DNA of 64,000 nt from Saprospiraceae bacterium (GCA_016710235.1 JADJLG010000001.1:2717501-2781500); one strand, 5' to 3'; positions 18,787 through 27,869 are shown, counted from the stretch's first letter. The notes: a model not told the origin generated them from the sequence alone. Translations and numbers: made by a program.

Positions 18787-18794
18787 TATCTTTG
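18787..18794 (+). promoter_or_regulatory. -7 element (TATCTTTG) of ppa
   Basis: TATCTTTG, a perfect TAnnTTTG, lies 19 nt upstream of the ppa ATG. A TTTG at 18768-18771 is present but only 15 nt away, shorter than the usual 19-20. Confidence 0.5.
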
Positions 18795-18813
18795 CGAATC
18801 AAATACAGTCAAT

Positions 18814-19359
18814 ATGATTACGAATAAATCACAAATCATAGCTCATCCTTGGCATGGTATTTCGGCAGAATTGGAAGGCTGTCGGATAAATGCAATTGTT
18901 GAGATTTCAAAAGGTATGAAATCAAAGTATGAGATTGACAAGGATTATGGATTGATCAAGCTGGATAGAGTCTTACGTACATCATTTCAATATCCTGTGA
19001 ATTATGGATTCATTCCACAGTCACTTGGGGATGATGGAGATCCACTTGATATTTTAATTCTCTCCCAAGTGGATATTGTTCCTTTATGTCTCGTTCGTGC
19101 AAAAGTAATCGGTGTGATGCATATGGACGATCGCGGCAAGAAAGACGACAAAATTATTGCTGTGGCTAATTTTGATCCTAGTGTTAATTTCATGGAGAGC
19201 ATTCGCGATTTGCCTGACTTCTGGACTGCCGAATTAAAACACTTTTTTGAACAATATACCGTACTGGAAAATAAAAAAGTAATCGTAGACGAATTTGATG
19301 ATAAGGAAATTGCCTTAGTGATAATCGAAGAAGCACTCCAATTGTATCGAACTTTATAA
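18814..19359 (+). CDS. ppa: inorganic pyrophosphatase, family I
   Basis: A 181-residue cytoplasmic enzyme that hydrolyses pyrophosphate to drive biosynthetic reactions. The family I signature is visible: an early Glu/Lys pair in VEISKGMKSKYEID, Tyr in FQYPVNYGFIPQS, and the metal-binding aspartates in GDDGDPLDILIL, followed by DDKIIAVAN. Length fits the bacterial hexameric class (170-185). The stop lies 1 nt from the stop of the convergent membrane-protein gene, so there is no intergenic space for a conventional terminator. A clear -7 element precedes it. Confidence 0.95.
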   Translation: MITNKSQIIAHPWHGISAELEGCRINAIVEISKGMKSKYEIDKDYGLIKLDRVLRTSFQYPVNYGFIPQSLGDDGDPLDILILSQVDIVPLCLVRAKVIGVMHMDDRGKKDDKIIAVANFDPSVNFMESIRDLPDFWTAELKHFFEQYTVLENKKVIVDEFDDKEIALVIIEEALQLYRTL

Positions 19360-19360
19360 C

Positions 19361-20878
19361 TTATTCACGTTCAATTTTTTGAAGACAATAATGTTTAGTT
19401 CTATAGAGAATCGGGTACATTGATTCCGATATTGGAATTGGTCTGATAATGTAGTTAATTTGAAAATTTTTGTTCCATACTGAAAGTGTAGAGTCCGGCG
19501 TTTTTGCCAAATGTAAATCTGCTAATGAGTTCAGATTTAACATTGATCTCCTGTCGTCAATATTGATATTATATATAGATTGAATACGTTCGTACCACTT
19601 TAAAAGGAAAGCAGGGTGGTGGGCTATGGATTTATAATCTACATAGCATGACCTCTTGGCAATGGTTTTGAAATAAGTAAAATTTTGAGGGATAATGAAT
19701 AAATCACCTTTGGAACTGATCCTGCTTGCATTCTCTGAAATTTCAATTTGCTCCTTTAGAAGCAATTGAGTTTCCTGATGTAAGTATTTTCCGGCGATTA
19801 CCCAGGTGAGTATTAATATTAATACGCCCACTGTTATAAAAATTTCCCAACTCCTAATTTCTAATTTAAAATTGCTTTGAATAAATATCCAGGTAATCGC
19901 GGCTACTGCCACAATGGAGAAAAATTCCAACCAGACTGAACTGATTAATAATACTGAATTGGTCAAAAATTCGATAGAAAAAATTGTCAAGCCTAGACTA
20001 TAAAGGATTATCAATCCTAAACCTCCTGTGATGACTCCCATTATGCCACGATTATATTTTCTGAAATACGCAATTGAGATAGTGCAGAGTAGGATGAAAA
20101 TGAACCAATGTATTGCTCCTTGGTATTGTGGATAAAAATGGTGACCGATCCTGAATTCAAGGATTTGGGCAACCAAAGTAGAATTTATATTGATCGGTTT
20201 AGATGAGCGAAGCAAAAAGTAAACATAAGGTATGAAAAATAGAAAGAAAATTGTACTGAGCTTTATTAGCTTCCGTATGTTATTTCGAATATTTCCCTCT
20301 TTAAAAAGCATGTACAGTGAATAATAAATATAACCATGCATGCCACATACTGGATGGATGTAAGCTGCGAGGGTAATCAGTATGATAGCAATAATATATC
20401 GTTGAAGTAGAATGACATAAAAAGCAAAGGTGAGTATCGAAAAAGAAAAAAATGAACTGACAGGGACATTGTTATACAGCTCGTTCATCCCTATACTTGT
20501 CAAATGCGAAAAACTGCAATACAATAATGTAAAAACAACGGATATTCTTATACTTTCTAAGAAGTAATTGAAGATTAAAATCATGGAACTGATCATCAGC
20601 AAAGCAAAGAAGATAAAAAGAAAATATGATGTAATTTCAATTGAGAATGGTGAGTAATGAAAGATATAGAGAAGTGTACTTCTTTCAAAAAACTTGAGGT
20701 CCCATACATAATTCAAGTAAAAGTCCTTTGAATAAAGTGTTGGATCTTCCCATTTGAGGAGATATGGTATCACTTCTACCATATCTTCTCCTGATATATT
20801 AATTCCTTTAAATAAGCAAAGTATGAAAAGTACTAAAGTTGACCACAATAGGACACGATAATTGCGGATTCCATCCAT
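19361..20878 (-). CDS. polytopic membrane protein, possibly GT-C glycosyltransferase-like
   Basis: This 505-residue protein is not firmly recognised. It has roughly ten to twelve membrane segments over residues 8-350, then a soluble C-terminal part of about 130 residues. The first extracytoplasmic loop (GEDMVEVIPYLLKWEDPTLY) has acidic residues close after the first helix, and AAYIHPVCGMHGYIYY carries a conserved-looking HP-G-H pattern. Both features recall GT-C type lipid-linked sugar transferases and related membrane proteins, but the match is only in style. It lies 16 nt downstream of the cystathionine beta-synthase-like gene and is probably co-transcribed with it. It is convergent with ppa with a 1-nt gap. 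Confidence 0.6.
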   Translation of the reverse strand: MDGIRNYRVLLWSTLVLFILCLFKGINISGEDMVEVIPYLLKWEDPTLYSKDFYLNYVWDLKFFERSTLLYIFHYSPFSIEITSYFLFIFFALLMISSMILIFNYFLESIRISVVFTLLYCSFSHLTSIGMNELYNNVPVSSFFSFSILTFAFYVILLQRYIIAIILITLAAYIHPVCGMHGYIYYSLYMLFKEGNIRNNIRKLIKLSTIFFLFFIPYVYFLLRSSKPININSTLVAQILEFRIGHHFYPQYQGAIHWFIFILLCTISIAYFRKYNRGIMGVITGGLGLIILYSLGLTIFSIEFLTNSVLLISSVWLEFFSIVAVAAITWIFIQSNFKLEIRSWEIFITVGVLILILTWVIAGKYLHQETQLLLKEQIEISENASRISSKGDLFIIPQNFTYFKTIAKRSCYVDYKSIAHHPAFLLKWYERIQSIYNINIDDRRSMLNLNSLADLHLAKTPDSTLSVWNKNFQINYIIRPIPISESMYPILYRTKHYCLQKIERE

Positions 20879-20894
20879 CAGCTTATAAGTAGTA

Positions 20895-22256
20895 TTACAA
20901 TGCTCTTACGATATCGTACTTAGTTATCACATGATAATTGCCAATATGATCTTTGGTAATTACACCAGGTATTTTTTCTTCAAAAAAATAATTCAATTTT
21001 TTTAAAGGAAGGTCTAGTTCTACTTGCGGCATAGCGTCTGTCATGATGGATCTGACCTCCTTTTCCGGGTGTTGCTGCGGGTTTTCAAGAATGAATTTCA
21101 ATATGGCATTTTCAGACACAGTGCCGATGATTTTTCCCTCATCTGATAGTACAGGTAATTGCGAAATATCATATTGTTTCATGATTTGCAATACAGAATG
21201 GATGTTTTCTGAAGCTTTGGTGGAGAAGAATGATTTGTCTTTTTTGTTTCGGATCAACTCCTTAACGGTTAGTTCTTCATTTAGAAATCCTCTTTCACGC
21301 ATCCAATCATCATTGTAGATTTTACCTAGATATCTGCTGCCATGATCATGAAATATGAGGACTACTAAATCTTCTGGCTTTAAGCTTTGCTTGATCTGGT
21401 GCAAACCCGCTAATGTAGAACCTGCTGAATAGCCTAAGAGGAGTCCTTCCTCTTTTGCTAAACGGCGACATGCCAGAGCAGCCGATTTATCATCGACTTT
21501 TTCAAAGTGATCCATGACTTTGGGATCAAGATTCGCAGGAATGGTATCCTTTCCAATACCCTCAGTGAGATAAGGATAAGATTCTTTCATATCTACTTCA
21601 CCTGTTTCTATATACTTTGTGAGTATTGATCCATAAGTATCGATACCAATGATTTTGATATTTGGATTTTTCTCTTTCAGATACCGTGCTATTCCTGTGA
21701 TTGTGCCACAAGTCCCGGCACCTACTAATACATGGCTCACTTTTCCATCAGTTTGTTCCCAGATCTCTGGACCTGTTGTTTGGTAATGTGCCTCCCAGTT
21801 CGCTAAATTGTCATACTGGTTAAACCAATATGAATTGGGAATTTGTTTACTGAGCCTTTCTGCAACAGAGTAGTACGATCTAGGATCTGAGGGTTCAACT
21901 GCTGTGGGACAGACTATAACTTCTGCACCCATTGCCTTAAGCATGTCGATTTTTTCCTTGCTCTGTTTATCATTAGTAGTAAAGATGCATTTATATCCCC
22001 TGACTACTCCAACTAGAGCCAGGCCCATACCAGTATTGCCTGAAGTACACTCGATGATTGTTCCTCCAGGTTTGAGCTTACCTTCTTTTTCGGCAGCATC
22101 GACCATACTGACAGCCATGCGATCTTTTATAGAATGTCCTGGATTGAAAGTTTCTACTTTGGCTACAACTTTTGCTGAAATATCGTCTACGACCCTGTTC
22201 AGTTGGACGATGGGAGTATGACCTATGGTTTCAAGTATGTTTTTTGCTATTTTCAT
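20895..22256 (-). CDS. cystathionine beta-synthase-like PLP enzyme with two CBS domains
   Basis: A 453-residue enzyme of the cysteine synthase/cystathionine beta-synthase family, which makes a thioether or cysteine from serine or O-acetylserine. The PLP lysine is Lys44 in NPGHSIKDRMA. SGNTGMGLALVG binds substrate carboxylate and phosphate, and GAGTCGTITGIARYLKE is the PLP-phosphate loop. A C-terminal pair of CBS domains (about residues 335-450) suggests regulation by an adenosyl ligand such as SAM. There is no N-terminal heme-binding segment, as is usual in bacteria. Domain order favours cystathionine beta-synthase over CysK/CysM, but the donor cannot be proven here. It has a well-formed promoter and is followed by a membrane-protein gene. 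Confidence 0.88.
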   Translation of the reverse strand: MKIAKNILETIGHTPIVQLNRVVDDISAKVVAKVETFNPGHSIKDRMAVSMVDAAEKEGKLKPGGTIIECTSGNTGMGLALVGVVRGYKCIFTTNDKQSKEKIDMLKAMGAEVIVCPTAVEPSDPRSYYSVAERLSKQIPNSYWFNQYDNLANWEAHYQTTGPEIWEQTDGKVSHVLVGAGTCGTITGIARYLKEKNPNIKIIGIDTYGSILTKYIETGEVDMKESYPYLTEGIGKDTIPANLDPKVMDHFEKVDDKSAALACRRLAKEEGLLLGYSAGSTLAGLHQIKQSLKPEDLVVLIFHDHGSRYLGKIYNDDWMRERGFLNEELTVKELIRNKKDKSFFSTKASENIHSVLQIMKQYDISQLPVLSDEGKIIGTVSENAILKFILENPQQHPEKEVRSIMTDAMPQVELDLPLKKLNYFFEEKIPGVITKDHIGNYHVITKYDIVRAL

Positions 22257-22594
22257 AATAATTCAAATGAATGGACGCAAAGCTACCATTATACCTAGGG
22301 AATTCAAAAATACAAGCAATATTTTAGAGGATTTGGTCCACTGATTTCGATTTGTCCTGAATTCCCAAATGTTTGACAGAGAGCCACAGCTTAATTTAAA
22401 ATTATACTTGTGCTAAACCAAACTTGCAATGAATAGTCTATGATCCATCAATTTTCGAGAAACATTAAGATCAAATTAATTAAAAATGAATAATAGTTAG
22501 AAAATAAATCTGTTGAAATTTTTATTGCGACATGAACAGATTATTTTGATTGTATTTGTTCTAATGTTGTTTTACAATAATGCACTCATTAAAA
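22257..22594. other. intergenic region between the CBS-like gene and priA
   Basis: This 338-nt stretch holds the minus-strand promoter of the cystathionine beta-synthase-like gene near its left end. The remainder is AT-rich, lies downstream of priA, and shows no convincing terminator hairpin, ORF or RNA. Confidence 0.5.
22278..22308 (-). promoter_or_regulatory. complete Bacteroidota promoter of the cystathionine beta-synthase-like gene
   Basis: On the minus strand, TTTG (plus 22305-22308), 19 nt, then TAGCTTTG (plus 22278-22285) gives the full TTTG-N19-TAnnTTTG arrangement, 21 nt upstream of the ATG. Confidence 0.7.
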
Positions 22595-24793
22595 TTACTG
22601 TGGATCAACATCGCAAATGACCCTTACCGAGCTAAATCCGCCTTGAGAATGAAGTCGAGCAATTTCAAGTTGAGTTTGCTTTTTAATATGTTCAATCATC
22701 TCTTTGTTGCGTTCAATTTTAATCAATATTTCCCGGACAAACAAGTTGTTTACTCGTCCAATGACTGGTTCGGCAGGACCAAGGATTCTCATCTTTCCAA
22801 ATTCTTTAATCAGGGCATTTGCTAAATTCTGTGCAGCGAGCTCAACTACCGTGACTTGTCGATGCAATAATTCTAATTTGATGAGTCGGACAAAAGGTGG
22901 ATAATTAAATTTCTGTCTTTCAGCTATTTCTCGCTTATAAAATGTTTCAAAATCCGATTTTTGCAAATCAATAACCACCGGGTGATTGAGTGAATAGGTT
23001 TGGACAATAACTTGGCCTTGAATCTCTCTCCTGCCACTGCGGCCACTGACCTGAGTGATGAGTTGAAATGCTCTCTCATTTGCACGAAAATCGGGGTAGT
23101 GCAACAGTTGATCCATATCCGGAATGGCTACAAGTCCCACTTTTTCAAAATCAAGTCCTTTGGAAATCATTTGGGTGCCCACCAATATGTCAATTTCTCC
23201 TGCCTCAAATTCTGAGAATATTTCTTGTTGTTTTTTTCTGGTTCTTGCATTCTCCAGATCCATTCTTTGGATCACTGCACTGGGAAATATATCTTGTAAT
23301 TCTTCTGCAATCTTCTCAGTACCCAAACCTTTTTCGAGTAATGTGGAATTATTGCATTGAGGACATTTTGAAGGAATAGGTCTTTGTAAATTGCATATAT
23401 GACACTTGAGTTTGTGCTGTATCTTATGTAAAGTCAAATGGATGTCACAACGATCACACATCGCCTCCCAGTTGCAGTTCACACATTTTAGAACTGGAGC
23501 ATACCCGCGCCTGTTTTTGAAAACAATGATCTGTGATTTTTTTTCGAGATGGCTGCGCATGCTGTCAAGCATTACGCCGGAAAAATGCGTATGGAAAGGA
23601 GCAGTATTATTGGATTCACGAAGTGAGACCATCTTCAATTCTGGCAAAGCAGTTGATCCAAATCTTGTAAGTAGCTGAGCAAAACCGATTTTTTGAGATT
23701 GAGCCAACATAAATGATTCAATGCTTGGAGTAGCAGATCCCATAATCATTTTGGCACCTGAAATTCTACACAGCTTTAGGGCAGCATCCCTTGCAGAATA
23801 TCTTGGCGCTGGTTCTGATTGTTTAAATGAACCATCATGCTCTTCATCAAGTATGATAAGGCCAAGATTTCCGAATGGTATGAACAATGAGGATCGCGCT
23901 CCAAGCACGACGATATTTTGATGCCTTGCAGCCCTCCATACTCCCGCTTTCTTCAAATCACTGATTCCTGAATGATATTCGATCAAATGCTCGGGAAAAT
24001 ATGTTTTAAGTCTTTTGAATAGTTGAGACGTCAATGCAATTTCTGGCAGTAAGTAAAGTACTTGCTGACCTTGATTCAGTGCTTCTTGAATGGCTTTGAT
24101 ATAAATTGCGGTTTTGCCACTTCCTGTAACGCCATGCAACAGGGATGCACCATATTGCATCATTCCTACTTTTAACTTAGAGTATGCTAGTTCTTGTTCT
24201 TCACTAAGAACGATATTTGTTTCAGGCGAGCTTATATTCGGAATTTCAAAAATGTCAAGGAGTTTTTCTTCAAATATTTCAATGTGAACTAGTTTATCAA
24301 TAATGGATTTGCTCACTTTAGCATCATTCTGAAAAGCAATGGCTCTGATCCAATTTTGATTTCTTTTTTCAGAGGATTTCAAATAAAACAAAACTGCACG
24401 TGTTTGTAACTTGCTTTTTTGTATTTGGAGAAAAATTTCATTTAATTTATTTTCATCTTCTTGCAATTTTCTATTCAACTGAATCCACCTCACTTTTTTG
24501 AAAGATTTCGATTCCTCAAATGAATCAAACAAAGAAATCCAGTTTTTCTCAATCATTTTTTGAATAATCGGAATGATCCTTTCTTCTTGAAGTAAAGATT
24601 GAATCTCTTGTATGGTCAATTGATTTTTAATGTCTAATGCTTCAAGGATGAGGTACTCAGCATCACTGCATTCCACGGGGATTTCAGAGGTTTCAAGTAA
24701 TCGTAATACCTTTTGTTGACTTTCTACTTTGAGCACAGCGGGCATGGCTGCATTCATAACTTCACCAGGTGTGCACATGTAATATTCCGACAT
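22595..24793 (-). CDS. priA: primosomal protein N' (PriA helicase), N-terminally truncated
   Basis: The replication-restart helicase PriA, which reloads the replisome at stalled forks. From the ATG at 24793 it has 732 residues: Walker A in GVTGSGKT, DEEH box LDEEHDGSFKQ, an eight-cysteine zinc-binding insert (CVNCNWEAMCDRCD through CPQCN), and the helicase motif QVSGRSGR. The frame stays open upstream for another 49 codons, to a TGA at 24941-24943, and that stretch still reads as PriA (NYTGIVVAL, then PILSLLDE and FWEWMSEYYMC). No start codon lies in it. The first ~45 residues of the 3'-DNA-binding domain are absent; the homology stops where the truncated DUF486 gene ends. So the ATG at 24793 is internal to the family, and the gene is probably 5'-deleted or misassembled. 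Confidence 0.9.
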   Translation of the reverse strand: MSEYYMCTPGEVMNAAMPAVLKVESQQKVLRLLETSEIPVECSDAEYLILEALDIKNQLTIQEIQSLLQEERIIPIIQKMIEKNWISLFDSFEESKSFKKVRWIQLNRKLQEDENKLNEIFLQIQKSKLQTRAVLFYLKSSEKRNQNWIRAIAFQNDAKVSKSIIDKLVHIEIFEEKLLDIFEIPNISSPETNIVLSEEQELAYSKLKVGMMQYGASLLHGVTGSGKTAIYIKAIQEALNQGQQVLYLLPEIALTSQLFKRLKTYFPEHLIEYHSGISDLKKAGVWRAARHQNIVVLGARSSLFIPFGNLGLIILDEEHDGSFKQSEPAPRYSARDAALKLCRISGAKMIMGSATPSIESFMLAQSQKIGFAQLLTRFGSTALPELKMVSLRESNNTAPFHTHFSGVMLDSMRSHLEKKSQIIVFKNRRGYAPVLKCVNCNWEAMCDRCDIHLTLHKIQHKLKCHICNLQRPIPSKCPQCNNSTLLEKGLGTEKIAEELQDIFPSAVIQRMDLENARTRKKQQEIFSEFEAGEIDILVGTQMISKGLDFEKVGLVAIPDMDQLLHYPDFRANERAFQLITQVSGRSGRREIQGQVIVQTYSLNHPVVIDLQKSDFETFYKREIAERQKFNYPPFVRLIKLELLHRQVTVVELAAQNLANALIKEFGKMRILGPAEPVIGRVNNLFVREILIKIERNKEMIEHIKKQTQLEIARLHSQGGFSSVRVICDVDPQ

Positions 24794-24914
24794 CCATTCC
24801 CAAAATTGAAGATGTGTAGCATCAAGTAAGGAGTGTTCGTCAAGTAAGCTTAGTATGGGTTTTGTTTTTGTCTGATTGGTACTTTGGAATAAAGCAACTA
24901 CAATGCCCGTGTAG

Positions 24915-25229
24915 TTATCGGATAGTTTCCGTTTTAAATATCAAAAGCGTAAAAACTAAGAAAATAATTAGAGTAATAACTTCTTGAATAATTTTGAGCT
25001 GGATCAATGTAAATGGTCCACTATTTCCACTATAACCTATGCGATTGGCTGGTACTTGAACGAGATATTCAAAAAAAGCAATTCCCCAGCTAAAAAGTAT
25101 GATCGAAAACAAGCCCCACTTTGCGAAATAAGGAACTGACTTAAGTTTAAGGTGTAGATACCAAGCACAAGTCATAAAAATATTTGCCAGAATCAATAAT
25201 CCAATGGTAATTAACGATTTTTGGCTCAT
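24915..25229 (-). CDS. DUF486 (DMT-like) small membrane protein, C-terminally truncated
   Basis: A 104-residue inner-membrane protein with three full membrane helices and part of a fourth region. NIFMTCAWYLHLKLK and the family hallmark FEYLVQVPANRIGY identify DUF486, a relative of EamA-type half transporters with unknown substrate. Family members usually run to about 110-120 residues and finish with a last helix opening with a WNH-type motif. Here the sequence stops right after FKTETIR, where that motif would begin. The break coincides with the 5' break of priA downstream, so one deletion or join appears to have removed both ends. A TATCTTTG element lies 8 nt upstream of the ATG. Confidence 0.8.
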   Translation of the reverse strand: MSQKSLITIGLLILANIFMTCAWYLHLKLKSVPYFAKWGLFSIILFSWGIAFFEYLVQVPANRIGYSGNSGPFTLIQLKIIQEVITLIIFLVFTLLIFKTETIR

Positions 25230-25655
25230 ACGATAGTCAAAGATAAAACAATATGTAGTACGATGACACTATAAGTGTGCAATTGACCAATCTGGTGTAA
25301 ACTTCATGGGCAAAAAATTCGTTTAGATATGAACTATATCGTACTTCAGCGACAGAAGAGGTATTCTACCAAAAAAAATCACATTTATGAGGTTGGATAC
25401 AATAATTCCTTGCCTATGCTCCAACGAAGTAAAGTTTAAAGCCAAAAATTAAAACTGGTATTATTCTTGTTCCGTTGGTTTGAGTTGAAGAAGAAACCAA
25501 CTTAAGCCAAAACAAAACAAACAACTTAATGCAATAGCCATAATTCTTATTTTATAGATAAACTAATCGAACTGCAAATATAACATATTAAATATAATTA
25601 TAATATGTTGATGAATTATTTTTACTCAAATTGTTAAAATATTAATTTTGAAATC
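25230..25655. other. intergenic region between the DUF486 and DUF2911 genes
   Basis: This 426-nt divergent spacer contains the DUF486 -7 element at its left end and TAATTTTG at 25643-25650, 5 nt before the DUF2911 ATG, which may be the promoter of that gene. A 26-codon minus-strand frame (25461-25541) encodes a hydrophobic peptide starting MAIALSCLFCFGL; it could be a tiny membrane peptide but has no supporting signal and is not called as a gene. Confidence 0.4.
25238..25245 (-). promoter_or_regulatory. -7 element (TATCTTTG) of the DUF486 gene
   Basis: Minus-strand TATCTTTG is a perfect TAnnTTTG located 8 nt before the start codon. No -33 box is seen at 19 nt. Confidence 0.45.
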
Positions 25656-26501
25656 ATGAAATTGAAACACAGATTACTAATAATGGGGTGGGTGATACTC
25701 AGTTTAAGCCCAGTTTTTGCGCAAATTCAGACACCAGCACCGAGTCCGCTTGCGAAACTCGAACAAAAAGTAGGATTAGGTACAATCAGTGTTGAATATT
25801 CCCGACCTGGAATGAAAGACAGGCAAGTGTTTGGAGGCCTAGTTCCTTTTGGTAAGGTGTGGCGCACCGGTGCAAATGCTTCCACGAAGATAAGCTTCAG
25901 TGAAGACGCAATTATTGAAGGAAAAAACCTACCTAAAGGCACCTATTCATTGTTCACTGTGCCCGGGCCGGAAAAATGGGATATTATTTTTTATACTGAT
26001 GCGAATGTTTCCGGAACGCCAAAGGTATGGGAAGCATCTAAGGAGGCTGTTCGCGTTACTGTACCGGTGGAAATTATTCCGTATACATTCGAAACTTTTC
26101 TCATTGACATCAATGATATCAAATCAGATGCTGCCACTCTTTATATTATATGGGAAAATACACTCGTTGCTGTAAAAATTAAATTTGATGTCGATACAAA
26201 GGTCATGAGCAATATTGACAAGGTGATCTCCGGCCCTGGTTCTGATGATTATTACCTTGCAGCCAGATATTACTACGATAATGCTAAAGACTTGAATGTG
26301 GCGCTCCCTTGGGTGCAAAAGGCCAATCAAATGGATCCAAAATTTTGGAAACTTCGATTAGAATCTTTAATCCTTGCCAAACTGGGACGTAAAACAGAAG
26401 CTATAGAAGTGGCAGAAAAGTCAAAAGCCTTAGCTATTGAAGCGGGAAATGACGATTACGTAAAAATGAATTCCGACTCGATTCTAGAGTGGAAAAAATA
26501 G
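25656..26501 (+). CDS. DUF2911 domain exported protein
   Basis: A 281-residue exported protein. A signal peptide ends near residue 23 (SLSPVFAQ). Residues ~30-180 match DUF2911, with the characteristic VEYSRPGMKDRQVFGGLVPF and WRTGANASTKISFS stretches and GTYSLFTVP, a family common in Bacteroidota and of unknown function. The C-terminal ~90 residues (ALPWVQKANQMDPKFWKLRL onward) look like a short TPR-like helical repeat. It is convergent with the broken aminotransferase gene (24-nt gap). Confidence 0.85.
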   Translation: MKLKHRLLIMGWVILSLSPVFAQIQTPAPSPLAKLEQKVGLGTISVEYSRPGMKDRQVFGGLVPFGKVWRTGANASTKISFSEDAIIEGKNLPKGTYSLFTVPGPEKWDIIFYTDANVSGTPKVWEASKEAVRVTVPVEIIPYTFETFLIDINDIKSDAATLYIIWENTLVAVKIKFDVDTKVMSNIDKVISGPGSDDYYLAARYYYDNAKDLNVALPWVQKANQMDPKFWKLRLESLILAKLGRKTEAIEVAEKSKALAIEAGNDDYVKMNSDSILEWKK

Positions 26502-26525
26502 TTTTGAGTGATGACGAAGGACAAA

Positions 26526-27158
26526 TCAATCCAATCTTGATAAAGCTTTGGCTATTCTAGAAACAGCGAGATTGATTTGTTCTTCTGATATTGAATAGGA
26601 TATCCGGATACAGTTTTGAGCCCCAAAAGCGCTTCCACTGACCATAGCAACATGGGCTTCGTTCAACAAATAATATGTCAGGTCATCCGCATCTTTGACG
26701 AGCTCATCTTTAGGTGTTTTTTTGCCAAAATCAGCACTGACGTCAGGTAAAACGTAAAAGGCTCCTTCAGGACTACTACATTTCCAGTGCGGTAACGTCT
26801 TGTGAATTGCAGCTAGTAAAGTATCGCGCCTTTTCCGAAATATGTCGCGCATTTCTACACAAGCAGACGTATTTTGAATTGCGGTAATTCCGGCTTTCTG
26901 CACAAAAGAACCCGCTCCAGAAGTATATTGACCTTGAATTTTTATACAGGCATCTGCTAGATATTTAGGAGCACCCATATAACCGAGTCTCCAACCGGTC
27001 ATAGAAAATGCTTTCGAAAAACCGTTGATAGTCACTGTTCTGTCAATCATACCGGGATAAGAACCAATGCTGATATGTTTTTCATCAAATATTATTTGTT
27101 CATAAATTTCATCTGATACCACAACCACTTGTGGATAATTTTGAAGTGCCTTAACCAA
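26526..27158 (-). CDS. aminotransferase C-terminal fragment
   Basis: About 210 residues from a TTG at 27158; the same frame is open back to the TAA. It contains VVVVSDEIYEQIIF (Asp and Tyr that contact PLP), the PLP-binding lysine in INGFSKAFSMTGWRLGY, and the substrate-carboxylate arginine in NCIRISYS. It lacks the N-terminal part of the active site. Confidence 0.65.
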   Translation of the reverse strand: MVKALQNYPQVVVVSDEIYEQIIFDEKHISIGSYPGMIDRTVTINGFSKAFSMTGWRLGYMGAPKYLADACIKIQGQYTSGAGSFVQKAGITAIQNTSACVEMRDIFRKRRDTLLAAIHKTLPHWKCSSPEGAFYVLPDVSADFGKKTPKDELVKDADDLTYYLLNEAHVAMVSGSAFGAQNCIRISYSISEEQINLAVSRIAKALSRLD

Positions 27159-27257
27159 TTTTTCGAAGAATTCATGATTAAATACAGTCCCGGTTGGGTT
27201 GCATGGAGAAGAGTATACGATTAGTTTGGTTTTATGTGTTATAGATAAAGTAATTGA

Positions 27258-27722
27258 TTAAATGCTGGGTACAAAATTATTGGCGACTGTTGAATCTATA
27301 ACCACAGGAATACCACCATTCAACTTAATAATCTCATAATACGAAACCCAATAAGGCGCCAGCAGGATGACCTCATCGCCATAATCCAAGGTAGCACTGC
27401 AAAGATTAGCAAACGCTTGTTTTGCACCATTTGACACTACGATTTGTTCAGGTGTATATTGTAAGCTGTTTTCAGTCTGAAATTTATTTGAGATTGCCTG
27501 ACGTAATTCTATCAAGCCGGCGACCGGAGTATATTTAGTGGCCCCATTGAGTAGCGCAGTGATTGCGCTTTCTTTTATAAATTCCGGAGTATCAAAGTCT
27601 GGTTCTCCCAATGAAAGATTTATAACATTCATTCCATTTTGACTTAATTCTCGCGCAGCTTGGGCCATTTTTAAAGTGGCTGATTCCGTCAGATCCAATA
27701 CCCTTTGTGATAATTTGATCAT
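27258..27722 (-). CDS. aminotransferase N-terminal fragment
   Basis: 154 residues ending at the TAA. It carries the start of the class I fold, including NLSLGEPDFDTPEF (substrate-specificity loop), TKYTPVAGLIELRQAI, and the PLP-phosphate contact region SNGAKQAFANLC. On its own it lacks the catalytic lysine and cannot be active. Confidence 0.7.
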   Translation of the reverse strand: MIKLSQRVLDLTESATLKMAQAARELSQNGMNVINLSLGEPDFDTPEFIKESAITALLNGATKYTPVAGLIELRQAISNKFQTENSLQYTPEQIVVSNGAKQAFANLCSATLDYGDEVILLAPYWVSYYEIIKLNGGIPVVIDSTVANNFVPSI

Positions 27723-27820
27723 AATTATGTGCTTACTTTTCTAAGCCTGTCTTACTCAATTCTATCAAATCGACAATATTCTAAGGCTTCGATTAAAAGT
27801 TCAAAAGTATGAAAACAAAA

Positions 27821-27847
27821 AAGGAAGCGTTCTATGAACACTTCCTT
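27821..27847 (-). terminator. hairpin terminator downstream of the Omp28-like gene
   Basis: A 12-pair stem (AAGGAAGCGTTC with GAACACTTCCTT, one mismatch) and a 3-nt loop. On the minus strand it is followed by a T-rich run, and on the plus strand by TTTT, so it could act in both directions. Confidence 0.75.
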
Positions 27848-27869
27848 TTTTATTTTAAAAAAATATACT

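Larger units (their letters stand above)
26526..27722 (-). pseudogene. aspartate-type PLP aminotransferase interrupted by an in-frame TAA
   Basis: Taken as one frame, this is a class I aminotransferase of about 398 residues, the size of AspB/AspC-like enzymes that interconvert aspartate and oxaloacetate or related amino acids. The frame is continuous from 27722 to 26526 except for a TAA at plus 27258-27260, between FVPSI and SITLSITHKTKLIVYSSPCN. The residues on both sides align with the family without loss of length, so it is a nonsense codon, not a frameshift. CAA, GAA or AAA would each become TAA by one substitution. TAA is used as a normal stop elsewhere in the window. The gene is either newly inactivated or contains a base error. 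Confidence 0.8.

Noticed and set aside
25461..25541. 26-codon minus-strand small membrane peptide
   Set aside because: Only a short hydrophobic frame with no ribosome-binding or promoter evidence; too short to support by eye.
27258..27260. Stop-codon recoding of TAA
   Set aside because: TAA terminates several intact genes in the window and no other gene contains an in-frame TAA.
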